A stretch of DNA of 32,931 nt from Bacillus hominis (GCF_018332515.1 NZ_BOQD01000014.1:1-32931); one strand, 5' to 3'; counted from the stretch's first letter, positions 8,186 through 16,817 are shown. The notes: generated by a model from the letters alone, not told the origin. Translations and numbers: made by a program.

Positions 8186-9492
8186 ACGATACTATGCCCC
8201 CCTTTTTGCATCATCTCTTCCACGCTCTTTACAAAAATTGAAAGTAATTCATCTAACTCGGAATATGTAGTTGTCATTGGTGGTGCAACAAGCAGTGCAC
8301 TATCCTCTTTGCCTGCTTGCCCTGAAACAGCTTGGTATAAGAGCAGTCCATTTTTAGCTGCAACTGAAATAAGTTCTGACGCTTTTGTAAACGGTTGCAA
8401 CTCTATTCCAATTAGCAATCCTTTTCCACGCACATCGGCAATGATTGTGGATTGCTGCTGAACTTTCTGTAAACCTTTTATTAAATACTCTCCCTTTTCT
8501 GCTGTTTTTTCAGGTAGATTATGTTTTTCCATATATTCAATAACAGCTAAAGCCGTTGCTGCAGACAATGGATTTGCACTTAGCGTATGCCCACTCATAA
8601 CAGAACGTGACCCACGTAAAATTGGCTCCATAACTCGGTCACTAACAATCGTCGCTGCCATCGGTGTATATCCCGCACCTAATCCCTTACCAAGCGTCAT
8701 AATATCTGGTTCTACACCCCAATGCTCCATCGCAAACCATGCACCAGTACGACCAAGGCCAGTCATTACTTCATCGGCAATAAATAAAATATCGTAATGA
8801 CTACAAATATCTTTAATAACTTTATAATATTCTTTCGGCGGAACGACTGCGCCTCCAGCTGCTCCGATAATCGGTTCAGCGATAAAAGCTGCGATATGTT
8901 CTGCTCCAATTCTTTCAATTGATCTTTCTAGTTCAGTCGCACAAGCAAGCTGACAAGTTGGATATACTTTTTGCACCGGGCATCTAAAACAATATGGAGC
9001 TGGAATAGTTGGATAATCTTCTAAAATTGACACGAAACGTTGTCTGCGCAGTGGATGCCCAGACATTGATAAGGCTCCCATCGTAATACCGTGATAACTC
9101 ATCCATCGTGACATAATTTTATGCTTTCCTTGAATACCTCGCTCTTGAAAATGCTGAATTGCAATTTTCATAGCTGTTTCATTTGCTTCCGTACCACTAT
9201 TCACAAAAAAGCTCCAGTTCAAATCTCCTATACTTAAATCGCTTAATTTCTTTGCTAATTTTTCAGCTGGTTCACTCGTAAACTGTGATCTATAAACGAA
9301 AGCAATCTCCTCTGCTTGCTTTTTGATAACGTCCGCAATCTCCTTTACGCCATGCCCAATACCTGCCGTAATTGCCCCTGACGAGCCATCAAAATATTTA
9401 TTTCCGTTTTGATCATACAAATACACACCTTTTCCATGTGAAATCATTGGATACGGCTGACCAACAAGTGGCTTAATTAAGTAATCGCGCAT
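8182..9492 (-). CDS. yodT: Class III aminotransferase YodT
   Basis: A PLP-dependent aminotransferase of 436 residues, related to omega-amino acid, acetylornithine and GABA transaminases. It shows the cofactor-phosphate motif NSGTEANETAMK (98-109), the aspartate in FIADEVMTGLGRTG (D240) and the PLP lysine in TLGKGLGAG (K269). A cysteine set C168, C171, C180, C184 is also seen in several relatives. I chose ATG 9490-9492 because GGGGGAG is 4 bases upstream; a longer frame starting at 9552 lacks a good site and adds 20 unconserved residues. It is the first gene of the yodTSRQP operon and probably removes an amino group from a beta-lysine-derived compound (inference). Confidence 0.9.
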   Translation of the reverse strand: MRDYLIKPLVGQPYPMISHGKGVYLYDQNGNKYFDGSSGAITAGIGHGVKEIADVIKKQAEEIAFVYRSQFTSEPAEKLAKKLSDLSIGDLNWSFFVNSGTEANETAMKIAIQHFQERGIQGKHKIMSRWMSYHGITMGALSMSGHPLRRQRFVSILEDYPTIPAPYCFRCPVQKVYPTCQLACATELERSIERIGAEHIAAFIAEPIIGAAGGAVVPPKEYYKVIKDICSHYDILFIADEVMTGLGRTGAWFAMEHWGVEPDIMTLGKGLGAGYTPMAATIVSDRVMEPILRGSRSVMSGHTLSANPLSAATALAVIEYMEKHNLPEKTAEKGEYLIKGLQKVQQQSTIIADVRGKGLLIGIELQPFTKASELISVAAKNGLLLYQAVSGQAGKEDSALLVAPPMTTTYSELDELLSIFVKSVEEMMQKGGHSIV

Positions 9493-9967
9493 AGCGCTCC
9501 CCCATTTCTCCAATTTGTATATATATATGAAGAAAATTGACGTTTCTTTCATAAAAAAGAACCCTCTGCGAAAGCAGTGAATTTATCAAAAAACTATTAT
9601 AAAATATACAAATGAGTGCTAAATATTAATTATAAAACAGAAAATTCAGAATCTAAAACGAAGACCAACCCTTATCCTTACGCTTAAATACCCCTCCCTG
9701 ATTTAAGATAACAACAAATCGAATATTTTTTTAACATAATATCAGCTTCCCTCAATTGCTGACATTGTGTAAACTTCGACGGAACTCCCGTTATTATCCT
9801 TCCTATTATCCTACTTTATATTGCATATTTTCAAACAAAATTCGACATTTTACTTCGCCACATTTATCGTAACTATTACTTAAAAAATAGTATCATCTGT
9901 TTAGAACAATAAAAAAAGAACCGATTAACCATATTAATCAGTTCGGCACGACGCTCTTTTATCGGTA
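9493..9967. other. Intergenic region upstream of yodT
   Basis: These 475 bases are A+T-rich and hold no convincing gene. On the minus strand a TATAAT (9596-9601) about 100 bases before yodT could be a -10 box, but its -35 is weak. No sigma-54 (GG-N10-GC) site like that of kamA was found here. A small CTGC/GCAG hairpin occurs at about 9566-9577. Confidence 0.4.
9918..9944 (-). terminator. Terminator after the YjcZ-like relic
   Basis: On the minus strand GAACTGATTAA and TTAATCGGTTC pair around a 5-base loop with one wobble pair, followed by seven T. It sits 24 bases after the stop of the degraded small gene, as expected for its original terminator. Confidence 0.7.
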
Positions 9968-10099
9968 TTACCTTATCAAACGCATCACTAAAATTAATAG
10001 AAATACTCATAATACAAATCCATAATTCGTCCCACAGCCTATAGCACCAAATCCTCCATAACTTCATTCCCAATAAATATTGGGATATCACACCCCAAG
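9968..10099 (-). pseudogene. Decayed YjcZ-family spore peptide gene
   Basis: One minus-strand frame reads YPNIYWE, stop, SYGGFGAIGCGTNYGFVL, stop, VFLLILVMRLIR, stop. The glycine- and tyrosine-rich start followed by a hydrophobic VFLLILV tail is the pattern of YjcZ-type sporulation peptides of the B. cereus group (usually ending FALIVVLFILLIIVG). Three in-frame TGA codons (10088-10090, 10064-10066, 10007-10009) break it. An AAGGAG site remains upstream and a terminator downstream. The family call rests on pattern resemblance only. Confidence 0.5.
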
Positions 10100-10293
10100 G
10101 ATTCCACTCCTTCCATCAAAGTCAAACTACCTTTCCTTTATAATTTATGTAGGACAATTATCGATTTGTATGTGTGTTTGCCTATAAATAAAAAAATCCC
10201 CATTTTAACTTTTCCTTCTAGAAAGGCAAGTTTTTTGCATAACCTCTTTCTAGCTTCGCATATATTTGTAATGATGATAAAGGAGGAATATTC

Positions 10294-11043
10294 ATGACTC
10301 AATCCGAAATTGAAAAATACGGACAAGAAGCTGCACGTTACGAACAGCTCGCTCGTTACTATCAATATAGCAATCCTAAAAGATATGTAGAACTCTATAT
10401 GAAATACCATGATGCAATTACAAAACTTGTACAAGCATATGAAAAAAGAGATTCACAAGAAGCGACTTTACCGTCACATATGAGAATTTTTCACACAGCT
10501 CCCCATACACCAGCAGTTGATATTATAATAAACGGACAAAAGGTTATTAAAAATATTTCTTTTAAACAATTCAGTCCTTATTTATCGTTAGTGCAAGGTA
10601 AATACCGTATTGATATTGTCCCTGTCGGAAACGAAACTCCAATATTCTCAGCATTAGTACCAATAATGGGGAATCACACTTATACCCTTGCAGCGGTCAA
10701 TAGCGATAATCATCTCCAATTACAACCTATTATTGATAATACTCATTTACCATCTGGTCAAGCAAAAATACGGTTTGCACATTTTTCACCAGACACTCCA
10801 GTTGTAAATGTAAATTTAAAAGATGGGGATCATTTATTTGAAAATGTACTCTTTAAACAAATAACAGATTTTTTACAAGTTAGCCCTGGTACAGCAGATA
10901 TTGAAGTTTCACTTGCTGATACAAAAAAAGTACTATTAACCATTCCGAAATTCAACGTTGAATCAAATACAATTTACACAATTTCAATAGTAGGTTATTC
11001 AACTAAGGATCCAAAGTTAGAGGCCGTTATACTCACAAATTAA
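10294..11043 (+). CDS. DUF4397 domain protein
   Basis: The protein has 249 residues. The first 60 or so are helical and rich in Tyr, Gln and Lys; then two DUF4397 repeats follow, beginning MRIFHTAPHTPAVDIIINGQ (about 63) and IRFAHFSPDTPVVNVNLKDG (about 165). Each repeat has the shared (R)xxHxxPxTPxVxxxxxG core expected of a beta-sandwich domain. No signal peptide or membrane segment is seen, unlike many DUF4397 proteins, which are exported. The ATG is 8 bases from AAAGGAGG. It is a single-gene unit on the plus strand ending at a strong terminator. In the B. cereus group such proteins are often found near spore genes, but the function is unknown. Confidence 0.85.
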   Translation: MTQSEIEKYGQEAARYEQLARYYQYSNPKRYVELYMKYHDAITKLVQAYEKRDSQEATLPSHMRIFHTAPHTPAVDIIINGQKVIKNISFKQFSPYLSLVQGKYRIDIVPVGNETPIFSALVPIMGNHTYTLAAVNSDNHLQLQPIIDNTHLPSGQAKIRFAHFSPDTPVVNVNLKDGDHLFENVLFKQITDFLQVSPGTADIEVSLADTKKVLLTIPKFNVESNTIYTISIVGYSTKDPKLEAVILTN

Positions 11044-11078
11044 AACAGTCTACACCATTCATATGGTGTAGACTGTTT
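11043..11078. terminator. Bidirectional terminator between convergent genes
   Basis: A 16-base perfect stem (AAACAGTCTACACCAT and complement) encloses a 4-base loop and is flanked by A and T runs. It overlaps the ends of both the DUF4397 gene and the kinase gene and can serve both. Confidence 0.88.
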
Positions 11079-12210
11079 ATTTTTGAAATGCAATTTGAAA
11101 TTCTGTCCAATCATGATTCGAACGACACAATATGGATCCGTTATGTTTTTCTACAATTTGTTTACATACGAACAATCCAATACCAGTACCTAACTTTTTA
11201 GTAGTTACAAATGGCTCAAAAATGGTTTCTACATTTTCTGCTGGAATCATCGGCCCATTATTTTTAATAACAATGCGAACATCCTGATCCTCTTCAAATA
11301 CATCAATGATAATTTTCCGCTCTTCTTTCCTTGATTCCAAGGCATCAATTGAGTTCATTAAAATATTTAAAACTACTTGTCGCACTTCACTCCGATAGCC
11401 AACGAGCGGAATTTGGTACAGCAAATTCTTTTCAATCGAAACATTTGCATTCACTAAACTCGGATACAAAAACTGTATAATATCTTGAAACAAGTCATTC
11501 AGCCAAAATCGTTCAGATTCATTCCACATTTCTTTTTTCGATACAAGTAAAAATTGCGAAATCCTAAAATTTAATTGATCTAATTCATGCGAAATAATAT
11601 CTAAATACGATAGATTAGGATGGTCCGTTTTCAATAGCTTTACAAATCCCATAATCGAAGTTAGCGGATTACGAAATTCATGCACAAAACTAGCCGACAT
11701 TTGCCCTAAAATCGTAAGCCTTTCTTTATGTGTTTCATTTATATATTGCTGTTTTTCTTCTAAATTTCTCGATATAATTTCTGAGTATTTTAAAACGGTA
11801 TAATAAATTAATTTGTCAAAACAAGTATGTATTTTGGCCATAATCGGTTTCAATTCACGAGCACTTACATCCAATTCGCACATTGCTTCAAAAAGTTCAT
11901 TTCTTCCCACATTTGCATTGTAGACAAAATCTCCAATATTCGCATCTGCCCCTGCACGCTCAATGGCAATTTTCTCACATAATGGCTGAAGATACTCAAT
12001 GTCTTTATCTTCCATAATAAGTTCGATAATTAACTCTAATAAATTTTCTCCATTTTGAACTACCTCTTGTTTAAATGGATCTTTTTCGGAAATTATCATT
12101 TTGTTTTTCCAGTTCTCTACGAATTGGTGCCTGTTGTTTTTCAAGTGCGAACAAAATACTTCTTTAATATCCTTATCGATTGGAAAAACCTCCATTCCCT
12201 CCATTTCCAT
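11077..12210 (-). CDS. Orphan sporulation-type sensor histidine kinase, BA2291-like
   Basis: A soluble histidine kinase of 377 residues without membrane segments. Residues 1-150 form an all-helical sensor domain. The H box is SASFVHEFRNPLTS with phospho-acceptor H177; the N box is QVVLNILMNSIDAL (278-291), then NNGPMI, the F box IFEPFVTTK and G2 box GTGIGL (341-346). No response regulator is nearby. Counting genes outward from kamA places it where B. anthracis has BA2291, a kinase that feeds Spo0F and whose sensor domain resembles the plasmid proteins pXO1-118 and pXO2-61, which bind fatty acids. That orthology is from memory and position. ATG 12208-12210 has AAAGGGTG 8 bases upstream; ATG 12202-12204 is an alternative. 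Confidence 0.85.
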   Translation of the reverse strand: MEMEGMEVFPIDKDIKEVFCSHLKNNRHQFVENWKNKMIISEKDPFKQEVVQNGENLLELIIELIMEDKDIEYLQPLCEKIAIERAGADANIGDFVYNANVGRNELFEAMCELDVSARELKPIMAKIHTCFDKLIYYTVLKYSEIISRNLEEKQQYINETHKERLTILGQMSASFVHEFRNPLTSIMGFVKLLKTDHPNLSYLDIISHELDQLNFRISQFLLVSKKEMWNESERFWLNDLFQDIIQFLYPSLVNANVSIEKNLLYQIPLVGYRSEVRQVVLNILMNSIDALESRKEERKIIIDVFEEDQDVRIVIKNNGPMIPAENVETIFEPFVTTKKLGTGIGLFVCKQIVEKHNGSILCRSNHDWTEFQIAFQK

Positions 12211-12448
12211 ACGACGAACACCCTTTATATTTTGAATATTAACACAAAAAATACATTTCGTTAATAGATTGTGTCACATTTTGTTAATTTCTGTTGATAA
12301 AATTTATTTTTCCATTCTTATTTAATAAGTTGTATTCATATATCCCTTTTTCCTTCTCATTTTTTTAATTATTTTCCTGTTCAAAACTCCTTTTTTTTGC
12401 ATCCTTTTTAATTCTTGCGTACAATAAGAAGTGAAAGGTGTGAAAAAT

Positions 12449-12841
12449 ATGGTAAATAAAAATGTGGAAGACTATCTCCAAGAAGGCATATATGGCCAAA
12501 AGCAAAACAAACCAGAAGAACGTAATATGTACTTAACTACATTACGTGAGCGTGTAGAAATCGCTTTAACAATCGGTCAAGTAATGCAAAGTAATGTGTA
12601 TACAGAAGTAACAGGTAGCATACGTTCTTCTCAATCATTACAGCTATTCCTAAATGGTAGCATTGCTTACCCACATTTATCAAAATACATTAAATTAGCA
12701 AATGAAAAAAATGTTCCTTTTACAATTGTTCAAAATAAAGGCACAGAAACACCAATCGGTTTAGTACTATCTCATAGCACTGCTGTTGACAAAGAACAAA
12801 TTTATGTAGAAGATGCTATTTTCAAACAAGAAATGAAGTAA
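12449..12841 (+). CDS. yueI: YueI family protein (DUF1694)
   Basis: The protein has 130 residues from ATG 12449-12451, beginning MVNKNVEDYLQEGIYG; an AAAGGTG site lies 6-8 bases upstream. A GTG at 12431 would add six residues but lacks a ribosome binding site. It matches the YueI/DUF1694 family (conserved ALTIGQVM and the alpha/beta pattern). The fold resembles ribosomal protein L7Ae-like alpha-beta-alpha domains, but the function is unknown. It stands alone, divergent from the kinase gene and ending at a terminator shared with the aldehyde dehydrogenase gene. Confidence 0.8.
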   Translation: MVNKNVEDYLQEGIYGQKQNKPEERNMYLTTLRERVEIALTIGQVMQSNVYTEVTGSIRSSQSLQLFLNGSIAYPHLSKYIKLANEKNVPFTIVQNKGTETPIGLVLSHSTAVDKEQIYVEDAIFKQEMK

Positions 12842-12888
12842 AAGGTACACTTGATTAAATGAAATCGTTCCGAGAAACGTAAAACAAA

Positions 12889-12939
12889 CAATAAAAAACG
12901 AGTATGGAATCGTAAACATTTCCTGCTCGTTTTTTATTG
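12889..12939. terminator. Bidirectional terminator between yueI and aldehyde dehydrogenase
   Basis: CAATAAAAAACGAG and its exact complement form a 14-base stem. The loop itself can pair GGAA with TTCC. A and T runs inside the stem allow use in both directions. Confidence 0.8.
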
Positions 12940-12961
12940 CGATGTTTAAGCTCGATCTACT

Positions 12962-14386
12962 TTATTTTTTAATACACACTAATTTCATTTCTGTCATTTC
13001 TTCTATTGCATATTTAATCCCTTCACGGCCTGTGCCACTCTCTTTCACACCGCCATAAGGCATATGATCTACCCTGAACGTTGGAATATCATTAATCATG
13101 ACACCACCGACTTCTAATTCATCAATTGCACGTATTGCTTTACATAAATTGTTTGTAAATACACCTGCTTGTAATCCATAACGTGAATTATTTACTTGTT
13201 CTAAAGCCTCATCAAATTCTTTAAATGTATTTACAGTCATAAGTGGACCGAATACTTCTTGGCACTGAACAGATACATACTCTGGAACATTTGTTAATAC
13301 AGTTGGTTCAAAAATCCTCGCATCATATTTTTTACCACCGTATAAAACATTTGCTCCTTCTTTTATAGCTTCTTGCACCCATATATCGATGCGTTCTACA
13401 TCTTTTTTCGAAATTAATGCAGATACATCTGTTTCCTCATGAAGCGGATTACCTACAACTACTGTTTCCATCGCTTTTTTTAACTTCGTAAGAAATTCTT
13501 CCATTTTCTTTTCATGTACAAACACCCGTTGTACCGAAATACAAACTTGTCCATTGTTAACAAAAGCTCCCCATTTTACACGTTCAATAATCTCATCTGT
13601 TAACTCCACGTCTTCATCAATAATAACTGCAGCGTTTGACCCTAACTCTAGCGTCACTCGCTTTAATCCAGCTTTTTCCTTAATACCAATTCCAACTTTT
13701 GGGCTTCCTGTAAAAGTAATAGAAGCGACATCTTCGCTCTTTACTATTGCTTCTCCTACAATTGATCCTGGTCCAGATATGATGTTGAAAGCACCTTTTG
13801 GTAATCCTGCTTCTTCAAATAATTCAACTAATGCGTAAGCCGATAATGGTGTTTGATCAGCTGGCTTTAACACAATTGTATTTCCAGCAGCAATTGCAGG
13901 ACCTACTTTATGTGCTACTAAATTTAGCGGGAAATTAAATGGTGTAATAGCACCGATAACCCCTATTGGTTTTCGGATTGTATATGCAATACGTCCATCT
14001 GCACCTGGTGCTGCGTCTAATGGCAATGTCTCACCATATATACGCTTCGCTTCTTCAGCTGCAAACTTATATGTTTGAACAGTGCGATCTACCTCTCCCC
14101 TTGCAGCACGAATCGGTTTTGCAGCTTCTTTTGCAATGATCTCTGCAAACTCTTCTCTTCTCTCATCCATTTTTTGTGCAACCTTTTCTAAAATAGTTGC
14201 GCGATCGTATGCAGATAATTTTTTCATTTCTTTCATTGCATTTTTAGCCGAAACTATTGCTTCCTTAACGTCATCTTCTGTACCTTGCGCAATCTCCGCT
14301 AATGTTTCTTCAGAATATGGTGCATACAATGGTTTATACTTCCCTACTGATTTCCATACCCCATTTATATATAAATGTTTTTTCAT
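12962..14386 (-). CDS. NAD(P)+-dependent aldehyde dehydrogenase
   Basis: An ALDH-superfamily enzyme of 474 residues. It has the cofactor segment GVIGAITPFNFPLNL, the turn FTGSPKVG, the general-base glutamate in VTLELGSNA and the catalytic cysteine in NNGQVCISVQR. The LELGSN variant (instead of LELGGK) is shared with lactaldehyde-, phosphonoacetaldehyde- and GapN-like subgroups. The substrate cannot be read from the sequence. I chose ATG 14384-14386 with GGAGAAC 5-8 bases upstream; a longer frame to 14473 has no suitable site. It is a single-gene unit that ends at a shared terminator. Confidence 0.9.
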   Translation of the reverse strand: MKKHLYINGVWKSVGKYKPLYAPYSEETLAEIAQGTEDDVKEAIVSAKNAMKEMKKLSAYDRATILEKVAQKMDERREEFAEIIAKEAAKPIRAARGEVDRTVQTYKFAAEEAKRIYGETLPLDAAPGADGRIAYTIRKPIGVIGAITPFNFPLNLVAHKVGPAIAAGNTIVLKPADQTPLSAYALVELFEEAGLPKGAFNIISGPGSIVGEAIVKSEDVASITFTGSPKVGIGIKEKAGLKRVTLELGSNAAVIIDEDVELTDEIIERVKWGAFVNNGQVCISVQRVFVHEKKMEEFLTKLKKAMETVVVGNPLHEETDVSALISKKDVERIDIWVQEAIKEGANVLYGGKKYDARIFEPTVLTNVPEYVSVQCQEVFGPLMTVNTFKEFDEALEQVNNSRYGLQAGVFTNNLCKAIRAIDELEVGGVMINDIPTFRVDHMPYGGVKESGTGREGIKYAIEEMTEMKLVCIKK

Positions 14387-14508
14387 AGTGGTTCTCCTTC
14401 CGAATATATGTATATAATAATACATTGCATTTATTTCACTTAGTGAAAGGTCTGACTTATGTAATTGTATCATAGCCCTAATACACCAAAAAACATTTTG
14501 CTCAAAAA

Positions 14509-14532
14509 AAACTCTGCTACAAAGCAGAGTTT
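14509..14532 (-). terminator. Terminator of the CorC/HlyC-type gene
   Basis: AAACTCTGCT and AGCAGAGTTT enclose ACAA, followed on the minus strand by a T run. It overlaps the stop codon of the gene. Confidence 0.85.
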
Positions 14533-15886
14533 ACGAACTAATTTGTTCTTGAAGCGAAATCTTTTTTTCATCTCCTACAATAACAATCGATTCTGAAGGT
14601 TTCGTTACTTCCAATCTCTTAATATAGTGCCCATCTAATTTCTTCACACAAAACTTATAATTTTCAATTTCAATGGTATCTCCTTCGGTAATCTCAATAT
14701 TTTTGGTTAGTATCCAGCCGCCGATCGTATCGACATCATCATCGTCAATAGTCAAACCTAATAATGCGTTCACTTCACTAACAAGTACTTTTCCCTCTAA
14801 AATTGTTTTCGTCTCACTAATTTGTTGGATTTCCGGTTGTTCATCAGTATCGAACTCATCTTGAATATCCCCTACAATTTCTTCTAAAATATCTTCAACG
14901 GTTACAAGACCTGATGTACCACCATATTCATCAATTAATATAGCGATATGTGTCCTTTCTCTTTGCATTTTTAAAAATAGATCATGAATTGGGATAGATT
15001 CAATAACTAAAATAATTGGCCTAATATATTGCTCCACTGTCTTTTCACTAACAACTCGATGCTTCACAAAATCTGTAAATATATCTTTAAAATTCACAAA
15101 ACCTATTACATGGTCCTTATCACCATCAACAACCGGATACCTTGTATATTTTTCATGAGACATTTTTTGTAAAGCCTCTTCAGCAGGCATTTCTTTATTT
15201 AAAATATTCATCTCTGTTCGTGGTACCATTATTTCTTTCGCAATACGATCATCAAATTCAAATATTTTATTTACATACTTATATTCAGATTGATTAATCT
15301 CTCCATTTTTATAACTTTCTGAAACTAACAACCGCAATTCTTCTTCTGAATGCACTTCATCATGCCCTTTTGGTGGTTTCAACCCAAAAAACTTCGTAAT
15401 TAACCGAGCTGATCCATTTAAAAGCCAAATGAATGGGAATGCAATACGATAAAAAAAAATGAGTGGCTTAGCAACAAAGAAACTCACTTGTTCTGCTTTT
15501 TGAATCGCGAATGTTTTTGGAGCTAATTCTCCTACTACCACATGGAAAAATGTGATAAACAAAAATACTAAAGTTACAGCGAAAATATCTGCGAGTTGAG
15601 TAGGGACGTTCCAATTTGTAAACAACACATCAAACATGTGCTTTAGCGCAGGTTTACCAGACCACCCAATCCCAAGAGCTGTAACAGTTATTCCTAATTG
15701 ACAAGCTGATAAATATTCGTCTAAGTTTGTAATGACTGTTTTGACAGATAGTGCACGATTATTTCCTTCTGCAATTAAATAGTCAATTCGTGAACTTCTC
15801 ACTTTAACAATTGCAAATTCTGCTGCCACGAAAAATGCCGTTAAGGCAATTAAAACAATCACTATACTTATACTATATATGTCCAA
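14531..15886 (-). CDS. CorC/HlyC-type membrane protein (DUF21-CBS-CBS-CorC_HlyC)
   Basis: The protein has 451 residues. A DUF21/CNNM membrane region with about four segments (1-165) is followed by two CBS domains (about 210-335; EIMVPRTEMNIL and EYGGTSGLVTVEDILEEIVGDI) and a C-terminal CorC/HlyC domain (about 350-430). Such proteins act in Mg2+ or other divalent metal homeostasis; B. subtilis relatives are YhdP, YrkA and YqhB/MpfA. The 'hemolysin' name is historical. The start is TTG 15884-15886 with AAGGAA upstream. That site is locked in a predicted hairpin preceded by a four-codon ORF (see the leader entry). Confidence 0.9.
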   Translation of the reverse strand: MDIYSISIVIVLIALTAFFVAAEFAIVKVRSSRIDYLIAEGNNRALSVKTVITNLDEYLSACQLGITVTALGIGWSGKPALKHMFDVLFTNWNVPTQLADIFAVTLVFLFITFFHVVVGELAPKTFAIQKAEQVSFFVAKPLIFFYRIAFPFIWLLNGSARLITKFFGLKPPKGHDEVHSEEELRLLVSESYKNGEINQSEYKYVNKIFEFDDRIAKEIMVPRTEMNILNKEMPAEEALQKMSHEKYTRYPVVDGDKDHVIGFVNFKDIFTDFVKHRVVSEKTVEQYIRPIILVIESIPIHDLFLKMQRERTHIAILIDEYGGTSGLVTVEDILEEIVGDIQDEFDTDEQPEIQQISETKTILEGKVLVSEVNALLGLTIDDDDVDTIGGWILTKNIEITEGDTIEIENYKFCVKKLDGHYIKRLEVTKPSESIVIVGDEKKISLQEQISS

Positions 15887-16249
15887 ATACTTTTCCTTAC
15901 TTACAGTGTAAGCAAGGAAGCCACCTCCTACTTAAATTTATTCAAGTGAAGTAAGCATTCTTATACTCTAATAAAATTCTACATTAGTAACCACCTTTTT
16001 ATATATTATATGCATACATAAAAAAGATATTTATAATTATGATAATCTAATTAGCTTATTATCGTCAAACTATAATAAGCCCAATTTTCCGATAACTGAA
16101 AATAATTTATATAAATCATATGTACTAAACAGCTAAACTTCGTGAAAAAACACTTTCTTTGCCGATTCCACACTTCTTTTGTCACACCTGAAGGGAACTT
16201 GCTACGTAACTAGAAATCATTCAACAGGATATATATAGGAGGGATTATT
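15887..16249. other. Intergenic region between CorC/HlyC-type gene and racA
   Basis: Apart from the leader hairpin at 15893-15929 and the racA ribosome binding site, this 363-base divergent region is A+T-rich (about 15960-16140). I see no further gene and no convincing promoter boxes. Confidence 0.5.
15893..15929 (-). promoter_or_regulatory. Leader hairpin and 4-codon uORF before the CorC/HlyC-type gene
   Basis: On the minus strand AGGAGG (15924-15929) is followed after 8 bases by TTG CTT ACA CTG TAA (15901-15915), a possible peptide of four codons. The uORF itself lies in a hairpin, TTCCTTGCTTAC pairing with GTAAGTAAGGAA (12 pairs including one G-U) around ACT. The 3' arm contains the AAGGAA used as ribosome binding site by the main gene, so translation of the uORF could open it. 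Confidence 0.45.
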
Positions 16250-16783
16250 TTGGAATATAAAACACCATTTATCGCAAAGAAATTAGGTGTTAGCCCAAAG
16301 GCTGTTGTCCGGATTGCACAACAATTAAATCTTACGATAAAAAAAAATAAATATGGTCATTTTATTTTCACACCAGGTGATTTAGATCAAATGTTAGAAT
16401 ACCATCGTTCTCAAATGGACCAGTCTCAAACTACTCAAAATACATCATCAAATGATGTAGAAAAATTAAAAACTCAAGTAAACACAATTGTTCAAAACAC
16501 ATCATCGAATGATTTTAAGCAATTAACAGCTCAATTAACTACAATTACAAGAAGACTAGATCGAATGGAAGAACAAATGCAAGATAAAGCAAATGATGTC
16601 GTTACATACCAACTTTTACAACATCGCCGCGAAATGGAGGAAATGTTAGAGCGAATTCAAAAACTAGAAGCTGCCCTAAAAAAGGAAGAACCTATATACA
16701 TTACTCCTGATTCAAAACCAACATATGAAAGAGAAAAGAAACCGAAGCGCCGCAAAATGATTTTTAGTATATTTGGACTATAA
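16250..16783 (+). CDS. racA: Chromosome-anchoring protein RacA
   Basis: RacA binds near the origin and tethers it to the cell pole (via DivIVA) when the cell enters sporulation. The 177-residue protein has an N-terminal MerR-like winged helix-turn-helix ([20 protein letters not shown]), a Gln/Asn/Ser-rich linker with a repeated NTSSNDxxxLxxQ unit (about 64-100), a coiled coil (about 100-155) and a basic C-terminus ([15 protein letters not shown]) suited to membrane or pole contact. The start is TTG 16250-16252 with AGGAGGG 7 bases upstream. It is close in length to B. subtilis RacA (184). Confidence 0.92.
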   Translation: MEYKTPFIAKKLGVSPKAVVRIAQQLNLTIKKNKYGHFIFTPGDLDQMLEYHRSQMDQSQTTQNTSSNDVEKLKTQVNTIVQNTSSNDFKQLTAQLTTITRRLDRMEEQMQDKANDVVTYQLLQHRREMEEMLERIQKLEAALKKEEPIYITPDSKPTYEREKKPKRRKMIFSIFGL

Positions 16784-16788
16784 CCTTT

Positions 16789-16817
16789 TAGACCCTTATT
16801 ACAAAAATAAGGGTCTA
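16789..16817 (+). terminator. Terminator of racA
   Basis: TAGACCCTTATT and AATAAGGGTCTA form a 12-base stem with a 5-base loop, followed by CTTTTTT. Confidence 0.88.

Noticed and set aside
9493-9900. Search for a sigma-54 promoter or a third bcr1 copy upstream of yodT
   Set aside because: No GG-N10-GC element and none of the conserved bcr1 blocks were found.
9876-10091. 71-residue minus-strand frame starting GTG (MISQYLLGMKLWRIWCYR...)
   Set aside because: It is the neighbouring frame of the YjcZ-like relic, with odd Trp-rich composition and no family match. Its end runs through the terminator hairpin.
10138-10434. 98-residue frame on the minus strand over the start of the DUF4397 gene
   Set aside because: Antisense to a convincing gene, rich in Phe/Ile/Cys as typical of shadow frames, with no ribosome binding site.
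16435-16520. Direct repeat ACATCATC(A/G)AATGAT within racA as a possible mobile or slippage repeat
   Set aside because: It encodes the repeated NTSSND unit of the RacA linker, which I recall in other B. cereus RacA proteins; it is an internal protein repeat.
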